DNA of 51,281 nucleotides from JBBQDZ01 sp038237515 (GCA_038237515.1 JBBRYP010000024.1:1-51281), one strand, 5' to 3'; numbered from the stretch's first letter, positions 26,966 through 36,288 are shown. Program-made: numbers and translations. Notes: a model not told the origin generated them from the sequence alone.

Positions 26966-27439
26966 CGGACGCGGGGCATTCGAGCCGGCTGTCTCGGATC
27001 CGCCCCGCCGGCGGATCCTCGAGCCCCTCGAGCAACCAGGATGTCTCGGCGGGACGGTGAAGACATGACCGGCTCGGACCGGCCCCGCTAGTCATCGTTG
27101 CGGCCTCAAACAACGGCGCGCAAGCGACCGCGGGATCGGGCCTCGCTGCTCGTGGACATGTCCGGGGGCCTGACCCCGAACATCCCTCGACGGGACGGGG
27201 AGACATGAGGGTTCGGACCCGCCCGCTGGCACACGACCTGTTGTCGTCGTGAGCAAGCAGCGCGCGCCGAACATGACCGTTTACGCCCGACGAAGGGCGC
27301 ATCGCGATCGTCGACGACGCGCAACGGGCGGAGTGCCGGTCCGGCTCGGTCTCTACCTGCGACCGCGATCGCCGGCTACGCGGGCCCAGCGCGGATCGAC
27401 CCGCTCGAGCCGGGGAGGTAGCGGGCGCCGTCGACCGAG
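26966..27439. repeat. Non-coding region with palindromic and imperfect direct repeats
   Basis: No credible gene lies in these 474 bp. Two imperfect direct copies of about 42-46 bp occur at 27045-27090 and 27186-27227 (core CGGGACGG ... AGACATGA ... TTCGGACC or CTCGGACC). A 10-bp hairpin sits at 27158-27183: ATGTCCGGGG-GCCTGA-CCCCGAACAT, one G-T wobble. It is probably a decayed cluster of dispersed repeats. Confidence 0.6.
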
Positions 27440-27826
27440 TTACGTGACAAGGCGGACGCGCGGAAATCGGCTCCAGCGCCGGTCGGTGGTCAGCACCGCA
27501 TCTGCGTCCAGTTCCTCGCCCGTCGCGAGCACGAGCGCGTCGGGCAGTCGCGGGCTTCCGGTCGCTCCACGAAGCTCGGCTGCTCGCTCGGCGATGGTCG
27601 CCGTGAGCGGCTCGAGCCGCAGGAGGAGGAGCGCCAGCGAAGCGCGGGCGCCCTCGAGGCGACCGCGGCGGGCGGGCACGACCAGCGTCTCGGAGTAGGC
27701 CGACATCGGCAGGACGAGATCGTCGTGCCGGCACTCCCGGAGGAGGATCTCCGTCGCTGCGTGATGGGCGTCGTCGCCGTCCAGGTGGGCGATCGCGATG
27801 CTCGCGTCGAGGACGATCAGCGCCAC
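27440..27826 (-). CDS. PIN-domain toxin, VapC-like
   Basis: A 128-residue PIN-domain protein. The metal-site acidic residues are visible in LIVLDASIAIAHLDGDD, SAYSETLV, RLPDALVLA and AVLTTDRRW. VapC-type toxins are ribonucleases acting on tRNA or rRNA. GTG 27826 lies inside the antitoxin stop region and overlaps it by 10 nt, the standard co-translated TA arrangement. The toxin is intact, so the module may be active. Confidence 0.9.
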   Translation of the reverse strand: MALIVLDASIAIAHLDGDDAHHAATEILLRECRHDDLVLPMSAYSETLVVPARRGRLEGARASLALLLLRLEPLTATIAERAAELRGATGSPRLPDALVLATGEELDADAVLTTDRRWSRFPRVRLVT

Positions 27827-28092
27827 TCGTCGCGCAGGCGCTCGAGGTCGCCCGGTTCCCAGACACCGGTCAGCGATCCGGCAGTCGCCTCGATGGCGGC
27901 GAGGCGCCGCTCCGCCAGCGTCCGAGCGCGCGTCAGCACGATCCGCCCGTCGCCGTCGATGTCGACCTTCAGCTCGTCTCCCACCGAGAGGCCCGCCGTC
28001 TCGAGCGCGGCGACTGGCAGCGTCACCTGGTGCTTCGGCGAGATGCGCGTGTAGCCACGCCTGCGGCGGACGATTCTTACTCGGTCGCTCAT
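27817..28092 (-). CDS. AbrB/MazE-type antitoxin partnered with the PIN toxin
   Basis: A 91-residue protein with a swapped-hairpin AbrB domain (YTRISPKHQVTLPVAALETAGLSVGDELKVDIDGDGRIVLTR). The T-x-S-x-K-x-Q-x-T-x-P pattern is diagnostic. A C-terminal helix (WEPGDLERLRDEW) probably blocks the toxin active site. It precedes the PIN gene with overlapping ends and should repress its own promoter as antitoxin or antitoxin-toxin complex. Confidence 0.9.
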   Translation of the reverse strand: MSDRVRIVRRRRGYTRISPKHQVTLPVAALETAGLSVGDELKVDIDGDGRIVLTRARTLAERRLAAIEATAGSLTGVWEPGDLERLRDEWR

Positions 28093-28101
28093 GAGTAAAG
28101 C

Positions 28102-29469
28102 CTAGCTCCCGCGCGTCAGCAGCGCCACCGTCTCGACGTGCGGGGTGTGCGGGAACATGTCCAGGGGCTTCACGCGCTCCAGGCGGTAATCCCAGTCGCC
28201 CACGAGCTCCTTCACGTTCCCCGCCAGAGTCGTCGGATTGCACGAGACGTACACCAGGCGAGGCGGCCGGAGGCGGCCGATCCGCCGAACGACCTTGCCG
28301 GACAGCCCGGCACGCGGCGGGTCGACGACGACGATGTCCGGGTCACCCGCGCGCGCGTGCAGTTCCTCGAGCGCGCGACCGGCCTCGGCCGCGAAGAAGG
28401 CCGCGTTGGCGATCCCGTTCAGGTCCGCGTTCTCGAGCGCGCAGGCGACCGACTCCTCGGACACGTCCACGCCCCACACCGTCAGGGCCCGGCGCGCCAT
28501 CGAGAGGCCGATCGTGCCGATCCCGCAGTAGAGGTCGTAGACGGTCTCGCCGCCGGTGAGCCCCGCGCAGTCGATTACGAGCTCGTAGAGCCGTTCCGCC
28601 ATCGCCGTGTTCGTCTGGAGGAAGGCGTTCGGGCGCACGCGGTAACGCAGACCCAGCAGCTCCTCCTCGATCGCTTCCTCGCCCCACAGAAGCGTCGCCG
28701 GCAGGTTCGTCACCTCTGCCTGGGAGTCGTTGATCGACCGGTGGATCGAACGAACTTCCGGAAAGCGGCGCAGGGTGTCGACGAAATGCTCGGGCTCGTC
28801 CAGGCGCCCCGCCGCGGTGACGAGCTGCACCAGCGTCTGGCCGGTGTTCCGCGCCTCGCGGACGACGAGGTGGCGGAGGAATCCCGTGTGCTCGGCCTGG
28901 TCGTAGGCCCGCAGCCGCTCCTCGCGTGCCCAGTCGCGCACCGCGTCTCGGATGGCGTTGCCGAGGTCGGTGGTGAGCCAGCAGCGCTCGAGCTCGAGCA
29001 CCTCGTTCCACCGGCCCGCTCTGTGGAATCCGAGCGCCGGCCCGGCAGGCGTCTGCGTGAAGGAGTACTCGAGCTTGTTGCGGTAATGGAAGATCGACTC
29101 GGCCGGGAGGATCGGCTCGAGCGGCGGCTCCAGGATCCCGCCGATCCGCACGAGCGCGTCGCGTACCTGCGCCGCCTTGGCAGCCAGCTGCTCGTCGTAG
29201 GCGAGATCCTGGAAACGGCAGCCCCCGCACGCGGGATAGTGAACGCAGGGAGCCTCCACCCGCGCAGGGCCCGGCTCGAGCACCTCGACCGCGAGAGCCT
29301 CCGCGTGACTCCGCTTCACCTTCGTCACGCGCGCGCGCACGAGATCGCCCGGGAGACCTCGCCGAACGAAGACGACGAAGCCGTTCAGTCGCGCAACGCC
29401 GTTCCCTCCGTAGGCGAGGGAATCGACTCGGAGCTCGAGCTCCTCGTCCTGCGCAACGGGTGCGGCCAC
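28102..29469 (-). CDS. TrmA/RlmD-family RNA (uracil-C5)-methyltransferase
   Basis: A 455-residue enzyme. The N-terminal TRAM domain (LELRVDSLAYGGNGVARLNG, VVFVRRGLPGD) binds RNA. An iron-sulfur motif follows, CVHYPACGGC. The SAM-dependent domain contains YDLYCGIGTIGLS (SAM site), DPPRAGL and YVSCNPTTLA with the nucleophilic Cys. RlmD or RlmCD would methylate 23S rRNA U1939 and/or U747; TrmA would modify tRNA U54, so the exact target is not settled. The start is GTG 29469. It is convergent with the peptidase gene across the YjbQ gene. Confidence 0.92.
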   Translation of the reverse strand: MAAPVAQDEELELRVDSLAYGGNGVARLNGFVVFVRRGLPGDLVRARVTKVKRSHAEALAVEVLEPGPARVEAPCVHYPACGGCRFQDLAYDEQLAAKAAQVRDALVRIGGILEPPLEPILPAESIFHYRNKLEYSFTQTPAGPALGFHRAGRWNEVLELERCWLTTDLGNAIRDAVRDWAREERLRAYDQAEHTGFLRHLVVREARNTGQTLVQLVTAAGRLDEPEHFVDTLRRFPEVRSIHRSINDSQAEVTNLPATLLWGEEAIEEELLGLRYRVRPNAFLQTNTAMAERLYELVIDCAGLTGGETVYDLYCGIGTIGLSMARRALTVWGVDVSEESVACALENADLNGIANAAFFAAEAGRALEELHARAGDPDIVVVDPPRAGLSGKVVRRIGRLRPPRLVYVSCNPTTLAGNVKELVGDWDYRLERVKPLDMFPHTPHVETVALLTRGS

Positions 29470-29514
29470 GGCACCAGCGTAGTCGTAGGGAGACGGCGGC
29501 TCCGGCCGCCCGAA

Positions 29515-29916
29515 CTACCTCAGCGTCGTGACGTAGAGCTTCCGCTCGCGCGGGCCGTCGAATTCGCAGAAGAAGATGCCCTGCCACCGACCGAGCGCGA
29601 GCTTGCCCTCGCGCAGCGGCACGAGCACGTGCGGGCTCATCAGCGAGGCGCGGACGTGCGAGGGCGCGTTGGGGCCATCGGGGTCCTCGACGTGCTGCCA
29701 GGGCCAGCCGTCCTCCACGACCTGCTCGAGCGCGGCCTCGAGATCGCGCGCGACGAGGGGATCTGCTCCCTCGTTGATCGTCACTCCCGCGGTCGTGTGA
29801 GGGACGTACACGAGCGCTGCGTTTGCTCCCTCGCCCCCGTTCAGCGCTCCCTGCACGAGCTCGGTCACGTCCAGGAGCTGCGTGCGCCGCTCGGTGCGAA
29901 GGGCGATCTCCTGCAC
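29515..29916 (-). CDS. YjbQ/UPF0047 family protein
   Basis: A 133-residue protein with the family signature VYVPHTTAGVTINEGADPLVARDLEAAL and the C-terminal block LGRWQGIFFCEFDGPRERKLYVTTL. Members are compact trimeric proteins with a conserved His/Glu cluster that some annotations link to thiamine-phosphate synthase activity; the physiological role is unsettled. The gene ends 45 nt before the methyltransferase start and probably shares its transcript. Confidence 0.93.
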   Translation of the reverse strand: MQEIALRTERRTQLLDVTELVQGALNGGEGANAALVYVPHTTAGVTINEGADPLVARDLEAALEQVVEDGWPWQHVEDPDGPNAPSHVRASLMSPHVLVPLREGKLALGRWQGIFFCEFDGPRERKLYVTTLR

Positions 29917-29934
29917 GGGCGTATCCTAGAAGCT

Positions 29935-31428
29935 ATGCCTCATCGGACGCCGCCGACCCCCCGCGAGCTCGACGCCTACCGCGACCGCGCGGACCGCTTC
30001 ATCGCCGCCCTCGACGAGGAGTACTACCTCCACTACGCGGGGCACAAGGACACGCTCGAGATCGCTTCGATCTACGACGACTACGCCGATCTGACGGGGC
30101 TCGAGCAGGCGCGGTCGATCGGAGCGGCAGTCGACGGCGGCGGGGGCGTGCTCGAGCTCTGGCGGTTCGCCTGCGAGGGGTACCTCGGCGACCTCACGCG
30201 TGAGCACGCGGAGAAGGTGGCGGGCCTCGAGGCCGAGCTGGAAGCGACTGCCGACGGCAGGACGGTCCCGTTCCGGATGCTTCGGCCGACGATCGCGAAC
30301 GAGCCGGATCGCGCGCGCCGCGAGCGTCTGGAGCAGGCGCGGAACGAGCTGACCGACGCGCACCTGAACCCGGTCTACCTCGACGCGAACGAGATCGAGC
30401 GGCGCGCGGTCGCGGAGCTCGGCTCCGAGACCTACGTCGACCTCTACCGCCGGTTCGGCTTCCGCCTCGAGAGTCTGGCCGAGCAGTGCCGCGAGTTCCT
30501 CGACACCACCGAGCGCCTCTACGAGGAATCGGCCTCGCGACTCTTTCGCGACCGACTGGGGCTCGGCCTCGACGAGGCGAGGCGATGGGACGTGGCACGG
30601 CTCTTCCGTGCCGCGGACTGGGACCCGGCGTTCCCGCCTAATCGCATGCTCCCCGCGCTCGAGGGCACGCTCTCCGACCTCGGAATCGACCTGCGGGGAC
30701 AGCGGAACATCGAGCTCGACCTCGAGCAGCGCCCGCAGAAGTCGCCGCGCGCGTTCTGCGTGCCCATCGAGGTGCCCGAGCGAGTCGTGCTCGTGATCCA
30801 GCCGATCGGCGGCGCCGACGACTGGACCGGTCTCTTTCACGAGGCCGGTCACGCGGAGCACTACGGGAACACCTCCCCCGATCTGCCGATGGAGGACCGT
30901 CGGCTCGGAGACGTCGCTGTCACCGAGGGGTGGGCGATGTTGATGCAGCATCTGACGACGGAGCCGGCTTGGCTCAGCCGTCGACTCGACTTTCCGAGGC
31001 CCGCCGATTTCGCCCGGGAGGGTTCAATCGAGCTCCTCTACATGGTCAGGCGCTACTGCGCGAAGCTCCTCTACGAGCTGGAGCTGCACGCGGCGGACGA
31101 TGTCACGGCGCTGCGGCCTCGCTACGTCGAGCTCCTGGCGGACGCGCTGAAGATCGAGCCCAGCCCGACCGATTACCTGGCCGACGTCGATTCAGGCTTC
31201 TACGTGACCGCCTACCTGCGCTCGTGGGCTTTCGAGGCTCAGTTACGCGACTTCCTGCGCAGCGAGTTCGGCAACGAGTGGTTCGCGCGGCGCGAGGCGG
31301 GGTCGCTGCTGCGCGAGCTCTGGGCGGAGGGTTCGCGACTCTCCGCCGACGACCTGCTCCGCGAGCTGACCGACGCGCCGATCGAGCTGGAAGCCGTGGC
31401 CGACCGCGTGCGCGAGCACCTGCGCTAG
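29935..31428 (+). CDS. HExxH metallopeptidase, M3-like
   Basis: A 497-residue soluble protein. The zinc motif is HEAGH at 302-306 (GLFHEAGHAEHYGNT) and E331 in TEGWAML is the likely third ligand. The N-terminal half is long helices typical of M3-type peptidases that shield the active-site channel (EREARQARNELTDAHLNPVY-like heptads). No signal peptide is seen, so it acts in the cytosol, probably on short peptides. It starts at ATG 29935; a much longer upstream open frame on this strand is antisense to the methyltransferase and is not coding. Confidence 0.8.
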   Translation: MPHRTPPTPRELDAYRDRADRFIAALDEEYYLHYAGHKDTLEIASIYDDYADLTGLEQARSIGAAVDGGGGVLELWRFACEGYLGDLTREHAEKVAGLEAELEATADGRTVPFRMLRPTIANEPDRARRERLEQARNELTDAHLNPVYLDANEIERRAVAELGSETYVDLYRRFGFRLESLAEQCREFLDTTERLYEESASRLFRDRLGLGLDEARRWDVARLFRAADWDPAFPPNRMLPALEGTLSDLGIDLRGQRNIELDLEQRPQKSPRAFCVPIEVPERVVLVIQPIGGADDWTGLFHEAGHAEHYGNTSPDLPMEDRRLGDVAVTEGWAMLMQHLTTEPAWLSRRLDFPRPADFAREGSIELLYMVRRYCAKLLYELELHAADDVTALRPRYVELLADALKIEPSPTDYLADVDSGFYVTAYLRSWAFEAQLRDFLRSEFGNEWFARREAGSLLRELWAEGSRLSADDLLRELTDAPIELEAVADRVREHLR

Positions 31429-31613
31429 CACGTCTCGCGGCGGGCCTGGTCCGACTCCCGAGTCGCCCAGGTCCGCTTCCCGGCTCTGCCGCATTCCTCT
31501 GCCGCAAGAGAAGCTCGAACCGATCCTTACGGTCGGTCGAATGAGCCGCGAAGTACACGACGGCCAGTTTCAAACCAACCCGACCAGGCCGTCGGAGAAA
31601 GGAGCCCTCAAGG

Positions 31614-32906
31614 ATGCGCAAAGTCGCATTGCTTCTCCTGGCGGCCGGCGGAGTCACGCTGCTCGTCCTCTTCGCGGGGCGTCTCGCGCCGAGCTCGAGC
31701 AACGCCTCCAGCCACAGGGAGGCACCGTTGATCTCGGAGGACCCGACCGCGGACAACACGGACCTCTACGCGTTCCGCAGCCCGGACAATCCGAGCACGT
31801 TCACGATCGTCTCGAACTGGATCCCGGGTGAGGATCCGGCAGCCGGGCCTAACTACTACACGTTCTCGCAGAGCGCCCGGTACAACATCTACATCGACAC
31901 GAACGGCGACGGTAGGGAGGACATCACCTACCGGGCACGGTTCAAGACGCCGACCGGGCCGTTCTTCCTCGGCAACACCGTCCAGAGCTACAACCTGACC
32001 CGGAACGGCAAGGTCGTGGCCACCGGCCAGACCCCGCCGAACAACATCGGGCCCAGGACGCTCGCAACGCTCTACAAGACGAAGAACTACGCGGCGCTCG
32101 CGGCGAAGGCCGTCACGGGCATGAAGGGCGGCGGCCAGTTCTTCGCCGGCCAGCGTGACGATCCGTTCTTCGGGGACATCGGCGCCGTCTTCGACCTGCT
32201 CGGGTTCCGCAAGGACACCGGCTCGCAGGGTGGGGGCAAGGACTTCCTGTCCGGCTACAACGTCCACACGATCGCGCTCCAGATCCCGATCAGCCAGCTC
32301 CACGGCAAGACGATCGTCGGAGTCTGGTCGTCGACCGATCGGCAGAACGTCACCGTCGACGGCAAGGTCCGCCCCGGCTGGACGCAGGTGTCCCGCCTCG
32401 GTGAGCCGCTGATCAACGAGGTGATCATCCCGACCGGCCTGAAGGACTTCTGGAACCGCACGGATCCGGCACAGGACGCGCAGTTCAAGAAGTACTACAC
32501 GACCCCGATCCTGGCGGCCGTGATGAACAAGCTGTACAAGCTCGGCGTCCCGGAGAAGAACCGCACCGACCTCGTCGCGGTCCTCCTCACCGGGATCCCG
32601 AAGGTGACCTTCACCGGGAACACGCCGGCGGATGAGCTCCGGCTCAACGTCTCGATCCCGCCGACTCCCCCGGCGAAGGAGAACCCCTTCGGCGTGGTCG
32701 GCGGCGACAACGCCGGCTTCCCGAACGGGCGGCGGCTGAACGACGACGTCATCGACGTCGAGGAGCGAGCTGTTGCAGGCTTCCTGCTCGGCAAGAAGGT
32801 GCCGCTGGGCGACGGCGTGAACAAGGACGCCGACGCGCGGCTGCCGCACTTCCCCTACGTCGGCCTGCCGCATTCCGGGTTCGAAAACGCGAAGGCGATC
32901 CACTAG
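31614..32906 (+). CDS. DUF4331 domain-containing secreted protein
   Basis: A 430-residue exported protein. Its Arg/Lys start and hydrophobic segment (RKVALLLLAAGGVTLLVLFAG) form a signal or anchor. It then has the DUF4331 opening SSHREAPLISEDPTADNTDLYAFRSPDNP, a YNIYIDTNGDGREDITYR block and the C-terminal PHFPYVGLPHSG. An AAAGGAG ribosome site precedes ATG 31614. The family has no known biochemical role. Here it heads DUF4331-TPR-NicO, an arrangement suggesting an envelope metal- or redox-related function. Confidence 0.88.
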   Translation: MRKVALLLLAAGGVTLLVLFAGRLAPSSSNASSHREAPLISEDPTADNTDLYAFRSPDNPSTFTIVSNWIPGEDPAAGPNYYTFSQSARYNIYIDTNGDGREDITYRARFKTPTGPFFLGNTVQSYNLTRNGKVVATGQTPPNNIGPRTLATLYKTKNYAALAAKAVTGMKGGGQFFAGQRDDPFFGDIGAVFDLLGFRKDTGSQGGGKDFLSGYNVHTIALQIPISQLHGKTIVGVWSSTDRQNVTVDGKVRPGWTQVSRLGEPLINEVIIPTGLKDFWNRTDPAQDAQFKKYYTTPILAAVMNKLYKLGVPEKNRTDLVAVLLTGIPKVTFTGNTPADELRLNVSIPPTPPAKENPFGVVGGDNAGFPNGRRLNDDVIDVEERAVAGFLLGKKVPLGDGVNKDADARLPHFPYVGLPHSGFENAKAIH

Positions 32907-32918
32907 CTGGACCGAGTC

Positions 32919-32948
32919 GGGAGGGCCCTGCTTGCGGCGGGCCCTCCC
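32919..32948 (+). terminator. Strong hairpin after the DUF4331 gene
   Basis: GGGAGGGCCC and GGGCCCTCCC form a perfect 10-bp stem around a 10-nt loop, followed by TCCTCTCTC. It may act as an attenuator, since the TPR gene follows on the same strand only 18 nt later. Confidence 0.75.
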
Positions 32949-32966
32949 TCCTCTCTCACTCACCCG

Positions 32967-34283
32967 ATGAAACGATCCCGTTTCGCAATCGCCGCCGTCG
33001 CGCTCGTCGTCGCCGGCGTCGCCGTCCTTCTCGGGGGCGTCCTGCGCGACAACTCCTCGGCCTCCCCGCAGCTGATCTCCCAGCAGGCGGCCGAGGACTT
33101 CAAGGCCGGCTTCTCGCTGAACCAGAGCACCGCCGAGCTGATCCTCCAGTTCCAGCAGACCCTGCGCGCGAACCCGGAGGACGAGCACAGCTACGTCCTG
33201 CTCGGGCTCGCCTACCAACAGCGCGCGAGGGAGACAGGCGATCCCTCGTACTACACGCGCTCCGAGGGCGTGCTGCGCAAGGCGCTCGCCCTCGACTCGA
33301 AGGACTTCCTCGCCGTCTCGGGCCTCGGTTCCCTCGCGCTCTCACGCCATCGGTTCGCCGAAGGTCTCGCCCTCGGCCGGCAAGCGGTCGCGCTGAACCC
33401 GAACTCGGCGCGAAACTACGGCGTCGTCGGCGATGCGCTCGTCGAGCTCGGCCGCTACCACGAGGCCTTCGCCGCCTTCAACAGGATGAACAAGCTCCGG
33501 CCGAGCCTCTCCTCCTACGCGCGCGTCTCCTATGGCCGGGAGCTGATCGGCCACACGCGCGGCGCGATTCGGGCCATGCAGCTGGCCGTCGACGCGGCGA
33601 CCGACGCGACGGAGCCGACCGCCTGGACCCGCGTTCAGCTCGGCAAGCTCTATTTCAACCACCGCCGCTACGCCGACGCCGGGCGTGAGTACACGGTCGC
33701 GCTTCGGACGCTACCCGGCTACGCGTACGGGCTCGACGCGATGGCGCAGGTCGAGGCTGCCCTCGGTCGGAACCGGCGCGCGATCGCGCTGGAGCGACAG
33801 GCGGTCGCGACCATCCCGCTCCCGCAGTACGTGGCGACGCTCGGGGACCTCTATCGCACGATCGGCAAACCGGCCGCGGCGCGACGCCAGTACGCGCTGA
33901 TCGGGGCGATCGACAGGCTGCTGATCGCGAACGGTGTCAAGACCGACCTCGAGATCGCCCTCTTCGACGTGGATCACGGGATCGGCCTGGCACACGCGCT
34001 CGACCGCGCGCGCCTCGCCCAACGGGAGCGCCCGTCGATCGACGGCGACGACGTCCTCGCCTGGGCGCTCGCGCGCAACGGACGCTGTGCCGAGGCCCTC
34101 GGGTACTCCCGCCACGCACTGCGACTCGGCACGCAGGACGCGCTGAAGTTCTTCCACCGCGGGATGATCGAGCGATGCCTCGGCCATGACGAAGCCGCCC
34201 GTGCCTGGTTCCGCCGCGCGCTGCATCTCAATCCTCACTTCTCCCTCCTCTGGGCTCCCGTCGCGAGAAAGGCATCTTCATGA
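32967..34283 (+). CDS. Membrane-anchored tetratricopeptide-repeat protein
   Basis: A 438-residue protein with an N-terminal signal/anchor (FAIAAVALVVAGVAVLLGGVL) and then about eight TPR-like helical pairs. Examples are SYVLLGLAYQQRARETGDPSYY, AVSGLGSLALSRHRFAEGLALGRQAV, AWTRVQLGKLYFNHRRYADAGREYTVAL and DVLAWALARNGRCAEALGYSRHAL. Such proteins scaffold assemblies outside the membrane. Its stop overlaps the NicO exporter start by 4 nt, so the two are probably translated together. No enzymatic motif is visible. Confidence 0.82.
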   Translation: MKRSRFAIAAVALVVAGVAVLLGGVLRDNSSASPQLISQQAAEDFKAGFSLNQSTAELILQFQQTLRANPEDEHSYVLLGLAYQQRARETGDPSYYTRSEGVLRKALALDSKDFLAVSGLGSLALSRHRFAEGLALGRQAVALNPNSARNYGVVGDALVELGRYHEAFAAFNRMNKLRPSLSSYARVSYGRELIGHTRGAIRAMQLAVDAATDATEPTAWTRVQLGKLYFNHRRYADAGREYTVALRTLPGYAYGLDAMAQVEAALGRNRRAIALERQAVATIPLPQYVATLGDLYRTIGKPAAARRQYALIGAIDRLLIANGVKTDLEIALFDVDHGIGLAHALDRARLAQRERPSIDGDDVLAWALARNGRCAEALGYSRHALRLGTQDALKFFHRGMIERCLGHDEAARAWFRRALHLNPHFSLLWAPVARKASS

Positions 34284-35734
34284 AGAAGCTCCTCGTGCTC
34301 ATGGCGGCACTCGCGGCGGTCGTTTTCCCTGTCGCCGCGTCGGCGCACCCGCTCGGCAACTTCACGATCAACCGCTTCAGCCGGATCCAAGTCTCGGGGG
34401 GCCACGTCTACGTCCGCTACGTGCTCGACATGGCGGAGATCCCGACCTTCCAGGAGAAGGAGACGATCGCGACCCGGGGCGAGGCGGCCTACGCCGCGAG
34501 GCTCACGAACTCGATCGCACGGGGGCTGCGACTTGCGGTGAACGGCACGCCCCTGACCCTGCGCCCGCTCAGGCACGAGCTCGCCTTTCCACCGGGCCAG
34601 GCGGGGCTGCGAACGCTGAGGCTCGAAGCGATCTATGCGACGCATTCGCTCCCACAGGGGGCGCGCGTGGCGCTCGACTACCGGGACACGAACTACTCGG
34701 GGCGGCTCGGCTGGAAGGAGATCGTGCTCGACGCGGATTCCGGCGCGACGGTCGGCTCCGCCAGCGTGCCGACCGCGACGGTCAGCCGCGAGCTCCGCTC
34801 CTACCCCAAGAACCTGCTGCAGAGCCCGCTGGCGGTGACCTCGGCCCGAGCGACGGTTGTTCCGGGCGCCGGTAGGGGAACCGTACCGTCCTTGATCCCG
34901 CGCACCGTTCTCGAGCAGCGCGTCGGTGTACGCGCCGTCGCCGATACGGGATTCGCCGCGCTGATCACGAAGGACCACCTGGGTGCCCTCGTCATCCTCG
35001 GCGCACTCGCGGCCGCCTTCTTCTGGGGCCTCGTGCACGCGCTCTCGCCCGGTCACGGGAAGGCGATCATCACGGCCTACCTCGTAGGCCAGCGAGGAAC
35101 GCCCCGCCACGCGGTCTTCCTCGGGTTGATCGTGACGATCACCCATACCGCGGGCGTCTTCGGGCTCGGCGCGGTCACCTTGCTGCTCTCACGGTTCATC
35201 GTCCCCGACACGCTCTACCCCTGGCTGAACCTGACCTCGGGGTTGCTCATCGTGGGGATCGCCGCGTCTGTCTTCTGGGCGCGCTACCGCACGCGTGGAC
35301 GATCGTACGCGGTCGGCTTCGACCACGAGCACGCCCACACGCATGACGGCCACTCGCACGACCATGCTCACGGCCACGTGCACTCGCATGGCGGTCGGGC
35401 GCACTCGCACGCGCCGACACAGCCGGGCTGGCGCGGCCTCCTGGCCGCAGGTGTCTCCGGCGGTCTCATCCCGTGCCCCTCGGCGCTCGTCGTCCTGCTC
35501 GCCGCAATCTCGCTGCACCGAGTCGCCTTCGGTCTCGTCTTGATTCTCGCGTTCAGCGCTGGGCTCGCCATCACGATCACCGGCATCGGGCTGGTCGCCG
35601 TGCTCGCACGCAGCGTCTTCCGGCGCGTGAGCTTCGAGGGACGGATCGTCCGGCTGCTGCCGGCAGCGAGCGCGCTCGTGATCCTCGCGGTCGGGATCGC
35701 GATGACGGTCCGCGCCGTTCCGAAGATCAACTAG
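34280..35734 (+). CDS. NicO/RcnA-type nickel or cobalt exporter with periplasmic N-terminal domain
   Basis: A 484-residue protein. A signal sequence (LLVLMAALAAVVFPVAASAHP) leads to an extracytoplasmic domain of about 220 residues. A six-helix NicO domain follows, with the hallmarks WGLVHALSPGHGKAIITAYLVGQ, GLIVTITHTAGVF and SGGLIPCPSALVVLLAAI. A His-rich loop (HEHAHTHDGHSHDHAHGHVHS) between helices is typical of RcnA/NicO metal export. Metal efflux is the likely activity; nickel or cobalt is inferred from the neighbouring NiCoT permease. It is co-translated with the TPR gene. Confidence 0.88.
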   Translation: MKKLLVLMAALAAVVFPVAASAHPLGNFTINRFSRIQVSGGHVYVRYVLDMAEIPTFQEKETIATRGEAAYAARLTNSIARGLRLAVNGTPLTLRPLRHELAFPPGQAGLRTLRLEAIYATHSLPQGARVALDYRDTNYSGRLGWKEIVLDADSGATVGSASVPTATVSRELRSYPKNLLQSPLAVTSARATVVPGAGRGTVPSLIPRTVLEQRVGVRAVADTGFAALITKDHLGALVILGALAAAFFWGLVHALSPGHGKAIITAYLVGQRGTPRHAVFLGLIVTITHTAGVFGLGAVTLLLSRFIVPDTLYPWLNLTSGLLIVGIAASVFWARYRTRGRSYAVGFDHEHAHTHDGHSHDHAHGHVHSHGGRAHSHAPTQPGWRGLLAAGVSGGLIPCPSALVVLLAAISLHRVAFGLVLILAFSAGLAITITGIGLVAVLARSVFRRVSFEGRIVRLLPAASALVILAVGIAMTVRAVPKIN

Positions 35735-35791
35735 CGCCGACGCCTATCCCGCCCTATCGCGAGCTGGTCGCAGACACGGCTGAACCGCAAC

Positions 35792-35816
35792 TGCGAGCTG
35801 TGCGAATCTACTGCGA
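35792..35816 (+). promoter_or_regulatory. TGCGA direct repeats before the Fur-family gene
   Basis: TGCGA occurs at 35792, 35801 and 35812, the last touching ATG 35818, with a related GCAAC half just upstream. The clustering suggests a metalloregulator binding site, perhaps autoregulatory, but it does not match a defined Fur, Zur or Nur box. Confidence 0.35.
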
Positions 35817-35817
35817 A

Positions 35818-36288
35818 ATGACGCTGGCACCCCCCACTCCCTCGGTCGTCGCCGCGGACGTCGAGGCAGCCGTCGAGCTCCTTCGAAGCCGCGGGCTGCG
35901 CGTCTCGGCGGCGCGCCGGCTCGTCCTGGAGACGCTCTTCGCCGGCGACACGCCCCTGAGCGCCGAGCAGATCGCCGCCGGCGTCGCCGGTCGCGTCCCG
36001 CGCTCCGACCTCGCCTCCGTCTACCGCAACCTGGAGACGCTGGAGGAGGTCGGCCTCGTCCGCCACGTGCACCTCGGGCACGGCCCGGGCCTGTACGCGC
36101 TCGCCGGGCCGGCGCGGGAGTATCTCGTCTGCGAGTCCTGCGACGCCGTCCGCGCCGTGGAGGCGTCCGAGCTCGACGGCGTGCGGCAAGAGATCCGCGA
36201 CAGCTTCGGCTGGGAGGCGCGCTTCAGCCACTTCCCGATCGTCGGCCTGTGTCCCGCCTGCCTGGCCGAGAGCCAGGATCATCTCTAG
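35818..36288 (+). CDS. Fur-family metal-responsive regulator
   Basis: A 156-residue protein with the Fur winged-helix domain (LLRSRGLRVSAARRLVLETLFAG, LSAEQIAAGV, SVYRNLETLEEVGLVRHVH) and a dimerisation domain ending in the structural zinc pairs CESC and CPAC. The neighbouring NicO exporter and NiCoT permease make nickel or zinc sensing (Nur- or Zur-like) more likely than iron; the metal cannot be read with certainty. The start ATG lies in the TGCGA repeat region, and the permease follows 15 nt after its stop. Confidence 0.9.
   Translation: MTLAPPTPSVVAADVEAAVELLRSRGLRVSAARRLVLETLFAGDTPLSAEQIAAGVAGRVPRSDLASVYRNLETLEEVGLVRHVHLGHGPGLYALAGPAREYLVCESCDAVRAVEASELDGVRQEIRDSFGWEARFSHFPIVGLCPACLAESQDHL

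Noticed and set aside
28138..29934. Very long open frame upstream of the M3-like peptidase on the plus strand
   Set aside because: It is antisense to the methyltransferase and YjbQ genes, an effect of high GC; the conserved start is at 29935.
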